NCBI GenBank assembly: GCA_003248775.1
Contig: QFQX01000011.1
Span: 1-64,000 of the forward strand
Length of the DNA stretch: 64,000 bases
Direction of reading: 5' to 3'
DNA from: Shinella sp.
GTDB lineage: Bacteria > Pseudomonadota > Alphaproteobacteria > Rhizobiales > Rhizobiaceae
This document shows positions 53,057 through 62,078 of this stretch, in pieces (the stretch's first letter is position 1; each line of letters starts with the position of its first letter). A program made the translations under genes and the position numbers. The notes under the pieces are model-generated. The model was not told where the DNA came from, searched no databases, and saw only the letters and a list, made by a program, of their open reading frames with translations.

Positions 53057-54142
53057 TTGGCCGCGGCGCCCGATGACGAGCGCTTCATGGCGGCCGCGAT
53101 CCGCCTGTCCCAGTGGAATCTCGGGCGTACCTCCACAAATCCTTCCGTTGGCTGCGTGATCGTCAAGGACGGAGTCATCGTGGGCCGAGGCGTCACGGCT
53201 GAAGGCGGGCGGCCCCATGCCGAACCGCAGGCTCTAGCCGATGCGGGAGAAAAGGCGAGGGGCGCGACTGCCTATGTCACCCTTGAGCCGTGCTCGCATC
53301 ACGGCAAGACACCCCCCTGCGCCGAGGCGCTGATCGCCAGCGGCGTTGCACGCGTGGTCGTTTCTGTGACCGATCCGGATGAACGGGTGTCGGGACGCGG
53401 ACTTCGCATGCTCGAAGCGGCCGGCATGGAGGTGAAAAGCGGCGTCCTGGAGGAGGAGGCGCGCAAGGCGCTCGCCGGTTACCTCATCCGCCAGACGAAG
53501 GCGCGCCCGCAAGTGATTCTGAAGCTTGCCGTTTCTCAGGACGGCATGATCGGCCGGGAAGGGGAGGGACAGGTGGCGATCACCGGTCCTCTGGCGCGAG
53601 CCCAGGTGCAGATGCTTCGCGCCGAAACCGATGCAATCCTCGTCGGGATCGGCACCGCGCTGGCCGATGATCCCGAATTGACCGTTCGTCTCCCTGGACT
53701 TCAGCACCTCTCTCCGACCCGCATTGTTCTCGATCGCAGGCTCGAATTGCCGCTCGGTTCGAAGCTGGTGAAAACGGCGAACGAGGTTCCCGTCATCTGC
53801 ATTGCTGAGCCCGGCGATGACGAACTTTTCTCGGGTCGCCGTGATGCGCTCCGGTCAGCCGGGGTAGAGGTCCTGCAATCGGAAGATCTCGGAGCATTGT
53901 TGTTTGCGCTCGCTGCCCGCGGCATTTCTTCGCTTTTGGTGGAGGGGGGCGCTCAGATCGCCACGTCCTTCCTCGATATGGGACTGATTGACGAGATCTG
54001 GCTCTTCCGTGGCGATGTCGTCGTCGGGACGGACGGTATTCCCTCTCCAGTAACTCCGGCGAGGCTGCCACCGGAGTTTGTCCTTGAGCGATCGCTCGCT
54101 TTCGGACCGGATCGTCTGAAGATCTTCCGCCGTCCCGACTGA
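53057..54142 (+). CDS. ribD: bifunctional riboflavin deaminase/reductase RibD
   Basis: Protein of 361 residues that carries out the deamination and reduction steps of riboflavin synthesis. The deaminase domain has zinc ligands H54 (with E56 in HAEPQAL), C79 and C88 (PCSHHGKTPPC). The reductase domain contains KLAVSQDGMIG and LLVEGGAQIATSFLD. It starts with TTG at 53057, with GGAG six bases upstream, 3 bp after nrdR. The gene that often follows, ribE, is not present. Confidence 0.93.
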   Translation: MAAAPDDERFMAAAIRLSQWNLGRTSTNPSVGCVIVKDGVIVGRGVTAEGGRPHAEPQALADAGEKARGATAYVTLEPCSHHGKTPPCAEALIASGVARVVVSVTDPDERVSGRGLRMLEAAGMEVKSGVLEEEARKALAGYLIRQTKARPQVILKLAVSQDGMIGREGEGQVAITGPLARAQVQMLRAETDAILVGIGTALADDPELTVRLPGLQHLSPTRIVLDRRLELPLGSKLVKTANEVPVICIAEPGDDELFSGRRDALRSAGVEVLQSEDLGALLFALAARGISSLLVEGGAQIATSFLDMGLIDEIWLFRGDVVVGTDGIPSPVTPARLPPEFVLERSLAFGPDRLKIFRRPD

Positions 54143-54160
54143 CGCTGACTGTTTGCTGCG

Positions 54161-54238
54161 TTAACGCCAGAACAGCATGATCAGAATGATGAGCGGAATC
54201 GGAACTCCGAGAAGCCAGAGCAATATGCCACGACCCAT
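54161..54238 (-). CDS. 25-residue membrane peptide
   Basis: A 26-codon frame (ATG 54238 to TAA 54161) reads MGRGILLWLLGVPIP, then a hydrophobic run ending FWR. It has one transmembrane helix with basic residues at both ends. GGGAGG lies seven bases upstream of the ATG, one of the best ribosome sites in the window. From memory, very similar short peptides occur widely in Rhizobiales. Function is unknown. It is antisense to the gap between ribD and ribH. Confidence 0.7.
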   Translation of the reverse strand: MGRGILLWLLGVPIPLIILIMLFWR

Positions 54239-54479
54239 TTGAAATCCTCCCTTGTCTGTGGCGGTAACAGCTGCGCTGCCCTTCGCCACATCGTTTTGAC
54301 TGGAGCCTAAAGCCTTGGGCGGATGGTTTTGTTCCGGCAAATGATTGTCTACGAGAATTGCTGCGACTCCGTCGCAGATGGCTGTTCAGCTAAAAACGCT
54401 TGCCATTGGCGATGCGCCGTGGTTTGACCCCACTGACTGGCCAATGGCCGCACTCTCTTTGAAAACCGGGATCGTAATC
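54239..54479. other. gap between ribD and ribH: no ribE
   Basis: About 240 bp upstream of ribH with no plus-strand gene. In related genomes ribE (riboflavin synthase) often lies between ribD and ribH; no trace of it is seen. I looked for the FMN riboswitch core and did not find it. The region must carry the ribH-nusB promoter if ribD does not read through. Confidence 0.6.
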
Positions 54480-54938
54480 ATGGCAAAGAAGAAATCCGCA
54501 CCTCATCTTCTGATCGTCGAGGCACGATTCTATGATGATATGGCAGACGCGCTTCTGGAAGGCGCAACCTTTGCTCTCAAGGAAGCCGGAGCGACCTATG
54601 ACGTCGTGACCGTTCCTGGTGCCCTCGAAATTCCGCCGGCAATTGCCATGGCGCTTGATGCGGCGGATGATGATGGCACCGTTTACGACGGCTTCGTCGC
54701 GCTCGGCCTGGTCATTCGTGGCGAAACCTATCATTTCGATATCGTCGCGAACGAATCCTCGCGCGCTATCATGGATCTTGCCGTCTCCGAATCGCTTCCG
54801 ATCGGCAACGGCATCCTGACGGTAGAGAACGACGATCAGGCTTGGGCCCGCGTTCGCCGTTCCGACAAGGACAAGGGTGGCTTCGCCGCTCGCGCTGCGC
54901 TGACGATGATCGCGCTGAAAGAAAAACTGGGTAACTGA
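54480..54938 (+). CDS. ribH: 6,7-dimethyl-8-ribityllumazine synthase
   Basis: Protein of 152 residues that makes lumazine from the RibD product and a four-carbon unit, in icosahedral or decameric shells. HLLIVEARFYDDMADALLEGA, VPGALEIPPAIAMALD and the catalytic His region LGLVIRGETYHFDIVANESSR are typical. The ATG at 54480 gives the normal start; the ribosome site is weak. nusB follows after 6 bp. Confidence 0.95.
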   Translation: MAKKKSAPHLLIVEARFYDDMADALLEGATFALKEAGATYDVVTVPGALEIPPAIAMALDAADDDGTVYDGFVALGLVIRGETYHFDIVANESSRAIMDLAVSESLPIGNGILTVENDDQAWARVRRSDKDKGGFAARAALTMIALKEKLGN

Positions 54939-54944
54939 CGCAAC

Positions 54945-55424
54945 ATGTCGAAGGAAGAAAACCAGCCGGTGAAATCCGCCAACCAGCGCGGGGCAGCGCG
55001 CCTTGCCGCTGTCCAGGCGCTGTACCAGATGGATATCGGTGGCACCGGCGTACTTGAAGTGGTCGCCGAATACGAAGCCCATCGCCTCGGTCAGGAGATC
55101 GATGGCGATACCTACTTGAAGGCCGACCCCTCCTGGTTCCGCTCCATCGTCGCGGGCGTCGTGCGCGACCAGAAGACCATCGATCCGATGATCCGGCAGG
55201 CGTTGCAGGACGACTGGGCGCTTTCGCGAATCGACAGCACTGTCCGCGCCATTCTGCGTGCCGGCACGTTCGAGCTGCTCGAGCGCAAGGATGTGCCGAT
55301 TGCTGTGATCGTCACGGAATATGTCGAAATCGCCCGCGCATTCTTCGAGCAGGACGAGCCAAAGCTCGTCAATGCAGTCCTCGACCGCATCGCCAAGCAG
55401 GTGCGCGCTCCGGCAAATAAATAA
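54945..55424 (+). CDS. nusB: transcription antitermination factor NusB
   Basis: All-helical RNA-binding protein of 159 residues, part of the rRNA antitermination complex with S10/NusE. The N-terminal motif RGAARLAAVQALYQMD and the C-terminal PIAVIVTEYVEIARAF are typical. It is translated just after ribH, the standard partner. Confidence 0.96.
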   Translation: MSKEENQPVKSANQRGAARLAAVQALYQMDIGGTGVLEVVAEYEAHRLGQEIDGDTYLKADPSWFRSIVAGVVRDQKTIDPMIRQALQDDWALSRIDSTVRAILRAGTFELLERKDVPIAVIVTEYVEIARAFFEQDEPKLVNAVLDRIAKQVRAPANK

Positions 55425-55442
55425 TCTGAAGGACTGACGGGA

Positions 55443-56672
55443 ATGACCGCTGCTGAGCCTCGGGGGTTGGAAGGCCAGTTGCGGTCTGCCAGACGCAATG
55501 TCTTCCTTCTCGCCGCGGCCCAATCCATTCTGGGCTCGGCTGCTCCGCTCAGCTTTGCGATCGGCGGTCTCGCAGGTTTCCAGCTTTTGGGGGCAGACAA
55601 GTCCCTGGCGACCGCTCCGCTCACCGGCTTCAACGTCGGCGTCGCTCTCGGCGCAATCGTCGTCGCTGTCGCCTCGCGCTTTCTGGGGCGGCGGGAAAGC
55701 TTCATGCTCGGCGCGATGATGGGGGCAACCGGTGGCGCGGTGGCGGCTCTTGCGCTTTTTCGCTCCGATTTCTGGCTCTTTGCTTTCGGCCTCATGCTGA
55801 TCGGTCTTTCGGGTGGGTTCACCCAGAAGATCCGTTTCGCGGCTGCCGATGCCTCGCCGAGCTTCTACAAGGGCAAGGCCATCTCCTGGATTCTCGCCGG
55901 CGGCATCGTATCGGCGATTGTCGGGCCGCAGCTCGCCATCTGGCTGAAGGATGCGATGGCCCCGGTCACCTTCGCCGGTGCTTTCATCGGCCTGGTGCCG
56001 TTGATGCTGCTGGCGATCGCGGTTCTGGCCTTCTTGAAGCTACCCGACGCGGCAGGAAAAATCGGCGAAAACGGCGAACCGGCGAGGCCGCTGCGCGAAA
56101 TCGTCACCAACCAGCGCTTCATCACCGGCATGATCTGCGGCATCAGTTCTTATGCGCTGATGACCTTCATGATGACCGGCGCGCCGCTTGCCATGGTAAT
56201 CGGCTGCGGTTTTTCCTCCGAACTCGCGACGCTCGGCATCCAGTGGCATGTCATCGCCATGTTCGCCCCGAGCTTCTTTACGGGCATGCTGATCTCCCGT
56301 TTCGGTACGGAGAAGGTGGTCGCCGCGGGCCTCCTGATTCTGATGGCCTGTGCAATCGTCGCGCACATGGGCGTCGAACTCTGGAATTTCTGGGGCGCCC
56401 TGGTGCTGCTCGGCGTCGGCTGGAATTTCGGCTTCATCGGCGCAACCGCCATCGTCGCCTCCAGCTATCGGCCGCATGAGGCCGACAAGGTGCAAGGCTT
56501 TCACGATATCATCCTGTTCAGCACCGTGGCGCTTTCCTCCTTCTCTTCCGGCAAGGTTTTCACGGCATTCGGCTGGTCTGTCATGAACCTTGTCGTATGG
56601 CCCGTCACCATCGTCTGCCTCATTCTGGTTGTCCTGCAGATGCGCGCATCTGCCGAAGCAAGGAAGGGTTGA
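55443..56672 (+). CDS. MFS transporter
   Basis: Protein of 409 residues with twelve helices. GFNVGVALGAIVVAVASRFLGRRESFMLGAMMGATGG is the loop 2-3 region, and GVGWNFGFIGATAIVASSYRPHEADKVQGFHD near the C-terminus is characteristic of one rhizobial MFS branch. The substrate is unknown. It starts 18 bp after nusB, so it is probably co-transcribed with ribH-nusB. Confidence 0.88.
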   Translation: MTAAEPRGLEGQLRSARRNVFLLAAAQSILGSAAPLSFAIGGLAGFQLLGADKSLATAPLTGFNVGVALGAIVVAVASRFLGRRESFMLGAMMGATGGAVAALALFRSDFWLFAFGLMLIGLSGGFTQKIRFAAADASPSFYKGKAISWILAGGIVSAIVGPQLAIWLKDAMAPVTFAGAFIGLVPLMLLAIAVLAFLKLPDAAGKIGENGEPARPLREIVTNQRFITGMICGISSYALMTFMMTGAPLAMVIGCGFSSELATLGIQWHVIAMFAPSFFTGMLISRFGTEKVVAAGLLILMACAIVAHMGVELWNFWGALVLLGVGWNFGFIGATAIVASSYRPHEADKVQGFHDIILFSTVALSSFSSGKVFTAFGWSVMNLVVWPVTIVCLILVVLQMRASAEARKG

Positions 56673-56738
56673 GCCCTCCGGGCCGCGACACCAGCGGGAC
56701 TTGACGTAAAGGAAAGCGCAACGCAATCTCGCCCCAAG

Positions 56739-56820
56739 CCGGACGACCTCGGAGGAGGGGGCCGAGTCCGGATGTCACCGCCCGCGAGGAGTGAGGCGCG
56801 GGCAATACGGGAGGGTATTG
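56739..56820 (+). promoter_or_regulatory. three-hairpin leader ahead of hppA
   Basis: Hairpin 1: CCGGA (56739-56743) with TCCGG (56767-56771) and inner CTCGG (56748-56752) with CCGAG (56762-56766). Hairpin 2: CCCGCG (56781-56786) with CGCGGG (56797-56802). Hairpin 3: CAATAC (56803-56808) with GTATTG (56815-56820), with loop GGGAGG, the hppA Shine-Dalgarno sequence. They are consecutive and end three bases before the ATG. It is a candidate structured RNA leader; no known riboswitch is recognised. Confidence 0.5.
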
Positions 56821-56823
56821 CGA

Positions 56824-58962
56824 ATGACAGTTCTACCAGTTGTTATTTTATGCGGTCTTCTGTCTGTGGCCTATGCGATCTGGGCCACGCGCTCCGTGCT
56901 GGCGGCCGATCAGGGCAATGCACGCATGCAGGAGATTGCGGGCTATATTCGTGAAGGCGCCCAGGCCTACCTCGCTCGCCAGTATCTGACGATTTCCATC
57001 GTGGGCGCCGTTGTTTTCGTTGCTGCCTGGATCCTTCTTTCCCCGACTGCCGCGATCGGCTTTCTGATCGGTGCGGTGCTTTCCGGCGCCGCCGGCTTTA
57101 TCGGCATGCATGTCTCGGTCCGCGCCAATGTGCGCACCGCGCAGGCCTCATCCCAGAGCCTTTCGGCCGGTCTCGACATTGCCTTCAAGTCCGGAGCCAT
57201 CACCGGCATGCTGGTGGCCGGTCTCGCCCTTCTCGGCGTTTCCATCTATTTCTACATTCTGACCGCGATACTCGGTCATGAGAGCGGTTCCCGCGAGGTT
57301 ATCGATTCGCTCGTAGCCCTTGGTTTCGGCGCTTCGCTGATCTCGATCTTCGCCCGTCTCGGCGGCGGTATCTTCACCAAGGGCGCCGACGTTGGCGGCG
57401 ATCTCGTGGGCAAGGTTGAAGCCGGTATTCCGGAAGACGACCCGCGCAATCCGGCAACCATTGCCGATAACGTCGGCGACAATGTCGGCGACTGCGCCGG
57501 CATGGCAGCCGACCTGTTCGAAACCTATGCGGTATCCGTCGTTGCCACCATGGTTCTGGCCGCGATCTTCTTCGCCGGTTCGCCGACGCTCGATATCGCC
57601 ATGACCTATCCGCTGGCAATCTGCGGTGCCTGCATCGTTACCTCGATCATCGGCACCTTCTTCGTCAAGCTCGGCACCAACGGGTCGATCATGGGCGCTC
57701 TCTATAAAGGACTTGTTGTCACCGGCATCCTGTCCATCCTTGGTCTCGGCGCGGCCACCGCGCTGACAATCGGCTGGGGTTCGGTTGGTACTGCCGGCGG
57801 TCAGGACATCACCGGCTGGAACCTCTTCGTCTGCGGTATTCTCGGTCTCGTGGTGACGGCCCTGATCGTCGTGATTACCGAATTCTACACCGGAACAAAC
57901 AAGCGGCCGGTCAATTCCATCGCCCAGGCTTCTGTGACCGGTCACGGCACCAACGTCATCCAGGGGCTTGCCGTTTCGCTGGAATCGACAGCACTTCCTG
58001 CAATCGTCATCGTCGGCGGTATCATCGCCACCTTCCAGCTTGCCGGCCTGTTCGGCACGGCAATCGCCGTGACCACCATGCTCGGCCTCGCCGGCATGAT
58101 CGTTGCGCTCGATGCATTCGGTCCCGTGACCGATAACGCCGGCGGTATCGCGGAAATGTCGCATCTCCCGCCGGAAGTGCGCAAGTCCACCGACGCGCTC
58201 GACGCGGTCGGCAACACCACCAAAGCGGTGACCAAGGGTTATGCGATAGGTTCGGCGGGCCTCGGCGCGCTCGTGCTCTTCGCCGCCTATTCCAACGACC
58301 TGCAGTATTTTGCCGCCAACAGCGACAAATACCCGTATTTCTCCGGCATCGGGGATATCTCCTTCAGCCTGTCCAATCCCTATGTCGTGGCCGGATTGAT
58401 CTTCGGCGGTCTCATTCCCTATCTCTTCGGCGGTATCGCCATGACCGCAGTCGGTCGCGCCGCAGGCTCGATCGTCGAGGAAGTACGTCGCCAGTTCAAG
58501 GAAAAGCCCGGTATCATGCAGGGCACGGAGCGGCCGGACTATGGCCGCGCGGTCGACATGCTGACCAAGGCCGCGATCCGTGAAATGATCATCCCGTCGC
58601 TGCTGCCGGTACTGGCGCCGCTCGTCGTCTATTTCGGTGTGCTGCTGATTTCCGGTTCCAAGGCGTCCGCCTTCGCGGCACTCGGCGCGTCGCTGCTGGG
58701 CGTCATCGTCAACGGTCTCTTCGTGGCAATTTCCATGACCTCGGGCGGTGGCGCCTGGGATAACGCCAAGAAAAGTTTTGAGGATGGCTTCATCGACAAG
58801 GATGGCGTCAAGCACCTGAAGGGATCGGACGCTCACAAGGCATCCGTTACAGGCGACACCGTGGGCGATCCATACAAGGATACTGCGGGACCGGCCGTAA
58901 ACCCGGCGATCAAGATCACCAACATCGTTGCACTTCTGCTGCTGGCGGTACTGGCTGGCTGA
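56824..58962 (+). CDS. hppA: membrane-bound proton-pumping pyrophosphatase, K+-independent type
   Basis: Protein of 712 residues with about 16 helices that pumps protons using pyrophosphate. The substrate site is GADVGGDLVGKVEAGIPEDDPRNPATIADNVGDNVGD. Lys467 in GNTTKAVTKG marks the potassium-independent class (Ala there means K+-dependent). The C-terminal DNAKKSFEDG and TVGDPYKDTAGPAVNP complete the site. The ATG at 56824 fits the GGGAGGG ribosome site, which sits in a hairpin loop. A strong terminator follows. Confidence 0.96.
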   Translation: MTVLPVVILCGLLSVAYAIWATRSVLAADQGNARMQEIAGYIREGAQAYLARQYLTISIVGAVVFVAAWILLSPTAAIGFLIGAVLSGAAGFIGMHVSVRANVRTAQASSQSLSAGLDIAFKSGAITGMLVAGLALLGVSIYFYILTAILGHESGSREVIDSLVALGFGASLISIFARLGGGIFTKGADVGGDLVGKVEAGIPEDDPRNPATIADNVGDNVGDCAGMAADLFETYAVSVVATMVLAAIFFAGSPTLDIAMTYPLAICGACIVTSIIGTFFVKLGTNGSIMGALYKGLVVTGILSILGLGAATALTIGWGSVGTAGGQDITGWNLFVCGILGLVVTALIVVITEFYTGTNKRPVNSIAQASVTGHGTNVIQGLAVSLESTALPAIVIVGGIIATFQLAGLFGTAIAVTTMLGLAGMIVALDAFGPVTDNAGGIAEMSHLPPEVRKSTDALDAVGNTTKAVTKGYAIGSAGLGALVLFAAYSNDLQYFAANSDKYPYFSGIGDISFSLSNPYVVAGLIFGGLIPYLFGGIAMTAVGRAAGSIVEEVRRQFKEKPGIMQGTERPDYGRAVDMLTKAAIREMIIPSLLPVLAPLVVYFGVLLISGSKASAFAALGASLLGVIVNGLFVAISMTSGGGAWDNAKKSFEDGFIDKDGVKHLKGSDAHKASVTGDTVGDPYKDTAGPAVNPAIKITNIVALLLLAVLAG

Positions 58963-58984
58963 AGCCGGAAATTCTGTTCAAACT

Positions 58985-59020
58985 AAAAAACCGCGGAACG
59001 ATGTTCCGCGGTTTTCTTTT
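58985..59020. terminator. bidirectional terminator between hppA and bamE
   Basis: AAAACCGCGGAAC (58987-58999) pairs with GTTCCGCGGTTTT (59003-59015) around GAT, with A-rich and T-rich flanks, so it can stop transcription from both convergent genes. Confidence 0.85.
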
Positions 59021-59038
59021 GGGTCTCGTGCCGAGCGA

Positions 59039-59524
59039 TCAGTTGCTGCCCAGCATGTTCTTGATGCTGTTGGCCGCGCCGCCGCCACCGGACAGAATCT
59101 GCTGCAGGAAGGTGAGGTCCTTGCCACCCGTTGGAGTGGTGCGGGAGATCATGTCGAAGACCTTGCCATCCTTCATGGTGTAGTTCGCTCGCTGCGACAC
59201 AACGCCATCCTTGTCGAAATAGATGGCGAGGATCTGCTGCTCCACCAGCCGCTGCTTCATGAAGGCGGCCGACCGCGTACGTGTCTGCGAAATGTAATAG
59301 AAGACTTCGCCGTCAAAGGTCGCGGTCGTGGACGGCGTACCGAGCGACAGCAGCACCTGCTCGCGGCTGGAGCCGACCGGTACGAGGTCGAGTGCGCTCT
59401 GGTCTACGACGTAACCATTGTGGAAGACCTCCTGGGTCGTGCAACCCGAAAGGCTTCCGACCGCCACAGCAAGCGCGACAGCAGTGCATCCGAGAACGTT
59501 TCTGTTCGATCTGAGGTACCGCAT
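59039..59524 (-). CDS. bamE: outer membrane assembly lipoprotein BamE
   Basis: Protein of 161 residues, a lipoprotein with lipobox LSGC (C28). The SmpA/OmlA domain is seen in LDLVPVGSSREQVLLSLGTPSTTATFDGEVFYYIS and ILAIYFDKDGVVSQRANYTMKDG. It stabilises the BamA-BamD complex that inserts barrels such as the porin and omptins of this window. A frame extending upstream gives no signal; the ATG at 59524 places the signal peptide correctly. It is divergent from the CBP3 chaperone gene. Confidence 0.9.
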   Translation of the reverse strand: MRYLRSNRNVLGCTAVALAVAVGSLSGCTTQEVFHNGYVVDQSALDLVPVGSSREQVLLSLGTPSTTATFDGEVFYYISQTRTRSAAFMKQRLVEQQILAIYFDKDGVVSQRANYTMKDGKVFDMISRTTPTGGKDLTFLQQILSGGGGAANSIKNMLGSN

Positions 59525-59806
59525 TTCCAACCGCAAGTCTCCCATGACTCTAGAGGCGGACGCTTCTGAGAAACGCCCCCAAACCTGTTGCGCATACCAT
59601 TGTGGCCTTTCCGGGGACGAACGGCCGGCTGCGACAAACTCGCTTTCGGTCCGGCGATCGGAGACCGGTGTTGCCTTGCCGGCTATCGCAGGCGGGCAGA
59701 AACGGCATTGCAATTCACGCCTGCTTCGGTAAACCAGCTTTCGCAATCATGCAACAAGAGCGTGGGCAGGCGGGCTTGTTACCGCGGTTCTTTTTGGTGG
59801 AATTGG

Positions 59807-60352
59807 ATGGTATTCGGCTTCTTTAAGCAGAAAAAACATAATCGGGTTATCGTCGAGCGCCAGTATGCCGCTCTGACATCTGCAGCCCGCACACCATTCT
59901 TCTATACCGATCTCGGTGTGCCGGATACCGTTATGGGCCGCTTCGAGATGCTTTCTGTCGTCCTGATTCTGTTCTTTCGCCGAACCGCCCGTTCGTCTCG
60001 CAGCGGTCAGGAGATCGCCCAGGAAATCGTCGACGCCTTTTTTCAGGATGTCGATCATTCCATCCGCGAACTCGGCATTGGCGATCAGGGTGTGCCGAAG
60101 CGCATGAAGAAACTTGCGGGCATGTTCTATGGTCGCCTCGAAGCTTATGCGGCTTGCCTCGACAAAGGTGAGCGCGAGGAGTTGGCGACGGCGCTTCGAC
60201 GCAATATATACCCGGAAACGGCAGAGACCGCGCCTTCGATGCAGGGGCTGGCCGATTGGATGATCGAGGCCGAGCAGGCATTGGCCGGTCTGGATGAGGG
60301 CGTGGTCGAAACCGGATCCGTCCGACTTGCTGTTCCCGGAGGAACACACTGA
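59807..60352 (+). CDS. ubiquinol-cytochrome c chaperone (CBP3 family)
   Basis: Protein of 181 residues of the family of mitochondrial CBP3, an assembly factor for cytochrome bc1. ARTPFFYTDLGVPDTVMGRFEMLSVVLILFFRRT and FFQDVDHSIRELGIGDQGVPKRMKKLAGMFYGRL are the signature. The ATG at 59807 has GGTGG upstream. yceD starts 1 bp after its stop. The link to plsX-fabH is a known order in Rhizobiales. Confidence 0.9.
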   Translation: MVFGFFKQKKHNRVIVERQYAALTSAARTPFFYTDLGVPDTVMGRFEMLSVVLILFFRRTARSSRSGQEIAQEIVDAFFQDVDHSIRELGIGDQGVPKRMKKLAGMFYGRLEAYAACLDKGEREELATALRRNIYPETAETAPSMQGLADWMIEAEQALAGLDEGVVETGSVRLAVPGGTH

Positions 60353-60353
60353 C

Positions 60354-60911
60354 ATGACGACAAACAGGAAAGACGCCGCCGGCTTCACATATCTGGTGAA
60401 GGTCGGCCATATCTCGGCCAATCCGGTGCAGGTTCATGTAGAGGCTGATGAGCGTGAATGCGCTTGGCTCGCGCAATTGTGGAAAGTGCTGGGTGTAAAA
60501 CAGTTGGTCGCGGATCTTCAGATCGCCCGCTGGAAAAAGGACGGCGTACGCATCAAAGGGCGCGTAACGGGCGAGATTGTTCAGTCCTGCGTTGTGACCC
60601 TGGACCCTGTCACCACCGCGATCGATCAGGAGATCGATCAGATTTTCGTGCCGGAAGGCTCAAAGCTTGCACGCATCGTGACCGACGAGGCCGGTGAAAT
60701 GGTTCTGGACCCGGATGGCCCGGATCTGCCTGAGACTTTTTCCGGCGATACGATTGATGCCGGTGCGCTTGTTGCTGAACTTGCGGCGCTCGCTATCGAC
60801 CCTTACCCCCGTAAGCCCGGTGTGGATTTCTCGGGCCATCAGGAGAGTTCCGCTGAGGACGACCGGAAACCTTCGCCTTTCGCGGTACTGAAGGACTGGA
60901 AAAAGGACTGA
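60354..60911 (+). CDS. YceD family protein (DUF177)
   Basis: Protein of 185 residues of the DUF177/YceD family, linked elsewhere to 23S rRNA accumulation. CVVTLDPVTTAIDQEIDQIFVPE in the middle and AELAALAIDPYPRKPGVDF near the end are typical, the latter matching the usual LxxLALDLxPxxP. GGAGG precedes the ATG at 60354. In many bacteria rpmF lies next; here plsX follows directly, after 99 bp. Confidence 0.9.
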   Translation: MTTNRKDAAGFTYLVKVGHISANPVQVHVEADERECAWLAQLWKVLGVKQLVADLQIARWKKDGVRIKGRVTGEIVQSCVVTLDPVTTAIDQEIDQIFVPEGSKLARIVTDEAGEMVLDPDGPDLPETFSGDTIDAGALVAELAALAIDPYPRKPGVDFSGHQESSAEDDRKPSPFAVLKDWKKD

Positions 60912-61010
60912 AGCGCTGCGGAAACCCGGCGATGTGGGTTGTGCGTGGCGGCAAAAACGGTATTTTGGCCGAAAATTTCGCCCGGCAGCGAAAAGAAGGA
61001 TCAGATATAA

Positions 61011-62057
61011 GTGATCAGAATTTCTCTCGACGTCATGGGAGGCGACTTCGGCCCTGAAGTCGTCATTCCCGGAGCTGCCAAGGCGCTGGAGCGGCATCCC
61101 GATACGACGTTCATTCTCTTCGGTCAGCAGGAACGCTGCCTGCCGCTTCTGGCGCAGTATCCGAAGCTGAAGGAAAAATCTGTCTTCCATCATTGCGAAG
61201 TTGCGGTCGGCATGGATGAAAAGCCGAGCCAGGCGCTTCGCCGTGGTCGCTACGTCTCCAGCATGTGGCGCTCGATCGAGGCCGTTAAGACCGGTCAGGC
61301 TGACGTCGTCGTTTCCGCCGGCAACACCGGCGCGCTGATGGCCATGGCAAAATTCTGCCTGCGCACGATGGCTTCCATCGAACGTCCGGCGATCGCCGCC
61401 ATCTGGCCGACACTTTCCGGTGAAAGCATTGTTCTCGACGTTGGCGCTACCATCGGCGCTGATGCGCAGCAGCTTCTCGACTTTGCCCTGATGGGCGGAG
61501 CAATGGCCCGTGCGCTGTTCGAACTTGAGCGCCCGTCCGTCGGACTGCTCAATGTTGGCGTGGAAGAGATCAAGGGACAGGAAGAGGTCAAGGAAGCCGG
61601 CAGGCTGATCCGCGAGGCGGGTCTCGATACCATCGACTATTTCGGTTTCGTCGAAGGCGACGATCTCGGCAAGGGTACGGTGGACGTGGTCGTGACCGAA
61701 GGCTTCACCGGCAACATTGCCCTGAAGACTGCAGAAGGAACGGCACGCCAGATCGCGGAATATCTGCGCTCGGCGATGTCGCGGACCCTGCTTGCCAAGA
61801 TCGGTTATCTTCTTGCCAAGGGCGCCTTCGATCGCCTGCGCGAGAAGATGGACCCGCGCAAGGTGAATGGCGGCGTCTTCCTGGGACTGAACGGCATCGT
61901 CATCAAGAGCCATGGCGGAACGGATTCCGAGGGCTTTGCGGCGGCAATCGATGTCGGTTATGACATGGCCCGCAATGGCCTGACACAGAAGATAGAAAAC
62001 GATCTGAAAAGATATCATGCCCGGCACCCCTCTGCGGCCGGTCCCGAAGCGGCATGA
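61011..62057 (+). CDS. plsX: phosphate acyltransferase PlsX
   Basis: Protein of 348 residues that makes acyl-phosphate from acyl-ACP, the first step of phospholipid synthesis with PlsY. RISLDVMGGDFGPEVVIPGAAKAL, SAGNTGALMAMAKF and GFTGNIALKTAEGTA are diagnostic. It starts with GTG at 61011, with AAGAAGGA about ten bases upstream. fabH follows after 21 bp. Confidence 0.96.
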   Translation: MIRISLDVMGGDFGPEVVIPGAAKALERHPDTTFILFGQQERCLPLLAQYPKLKEKSVFHHCEVAVGMDEKPSQALRRGRYVSSMWRSIEAVKTGQADVVVSAGNTGALMAMAKFCLRTMASIERPAIAAIWPTLSGESIVLDVGATIGADAQQLLDFALMGGAMARALFELERPSVGLLNVGVEEIKGQEEVKEAGRLIREAGLDTIDYFGFVEGDDLGKGTVDVVVTEGFTGNIALKTAEGTARQIAEYLRSAMSRTLLAKIGYLLAKGAFDRLREKMDPRKVNGGVFLGLNGIVIKSHGGTDSEGFAAAIDVGYDMARNGLTQKIENDLKRYHARHPSAAGPEAA

Positions 62058-62078
62058 TCCCAGGGGTAGGAAACTAAT

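Noticed and set aside
54239..54479. Search for an FMN riboswitch upstream of ribH
   Set aside because: None of the conserved FMN-element core was found and there is no multi-branch pairing I could draw.
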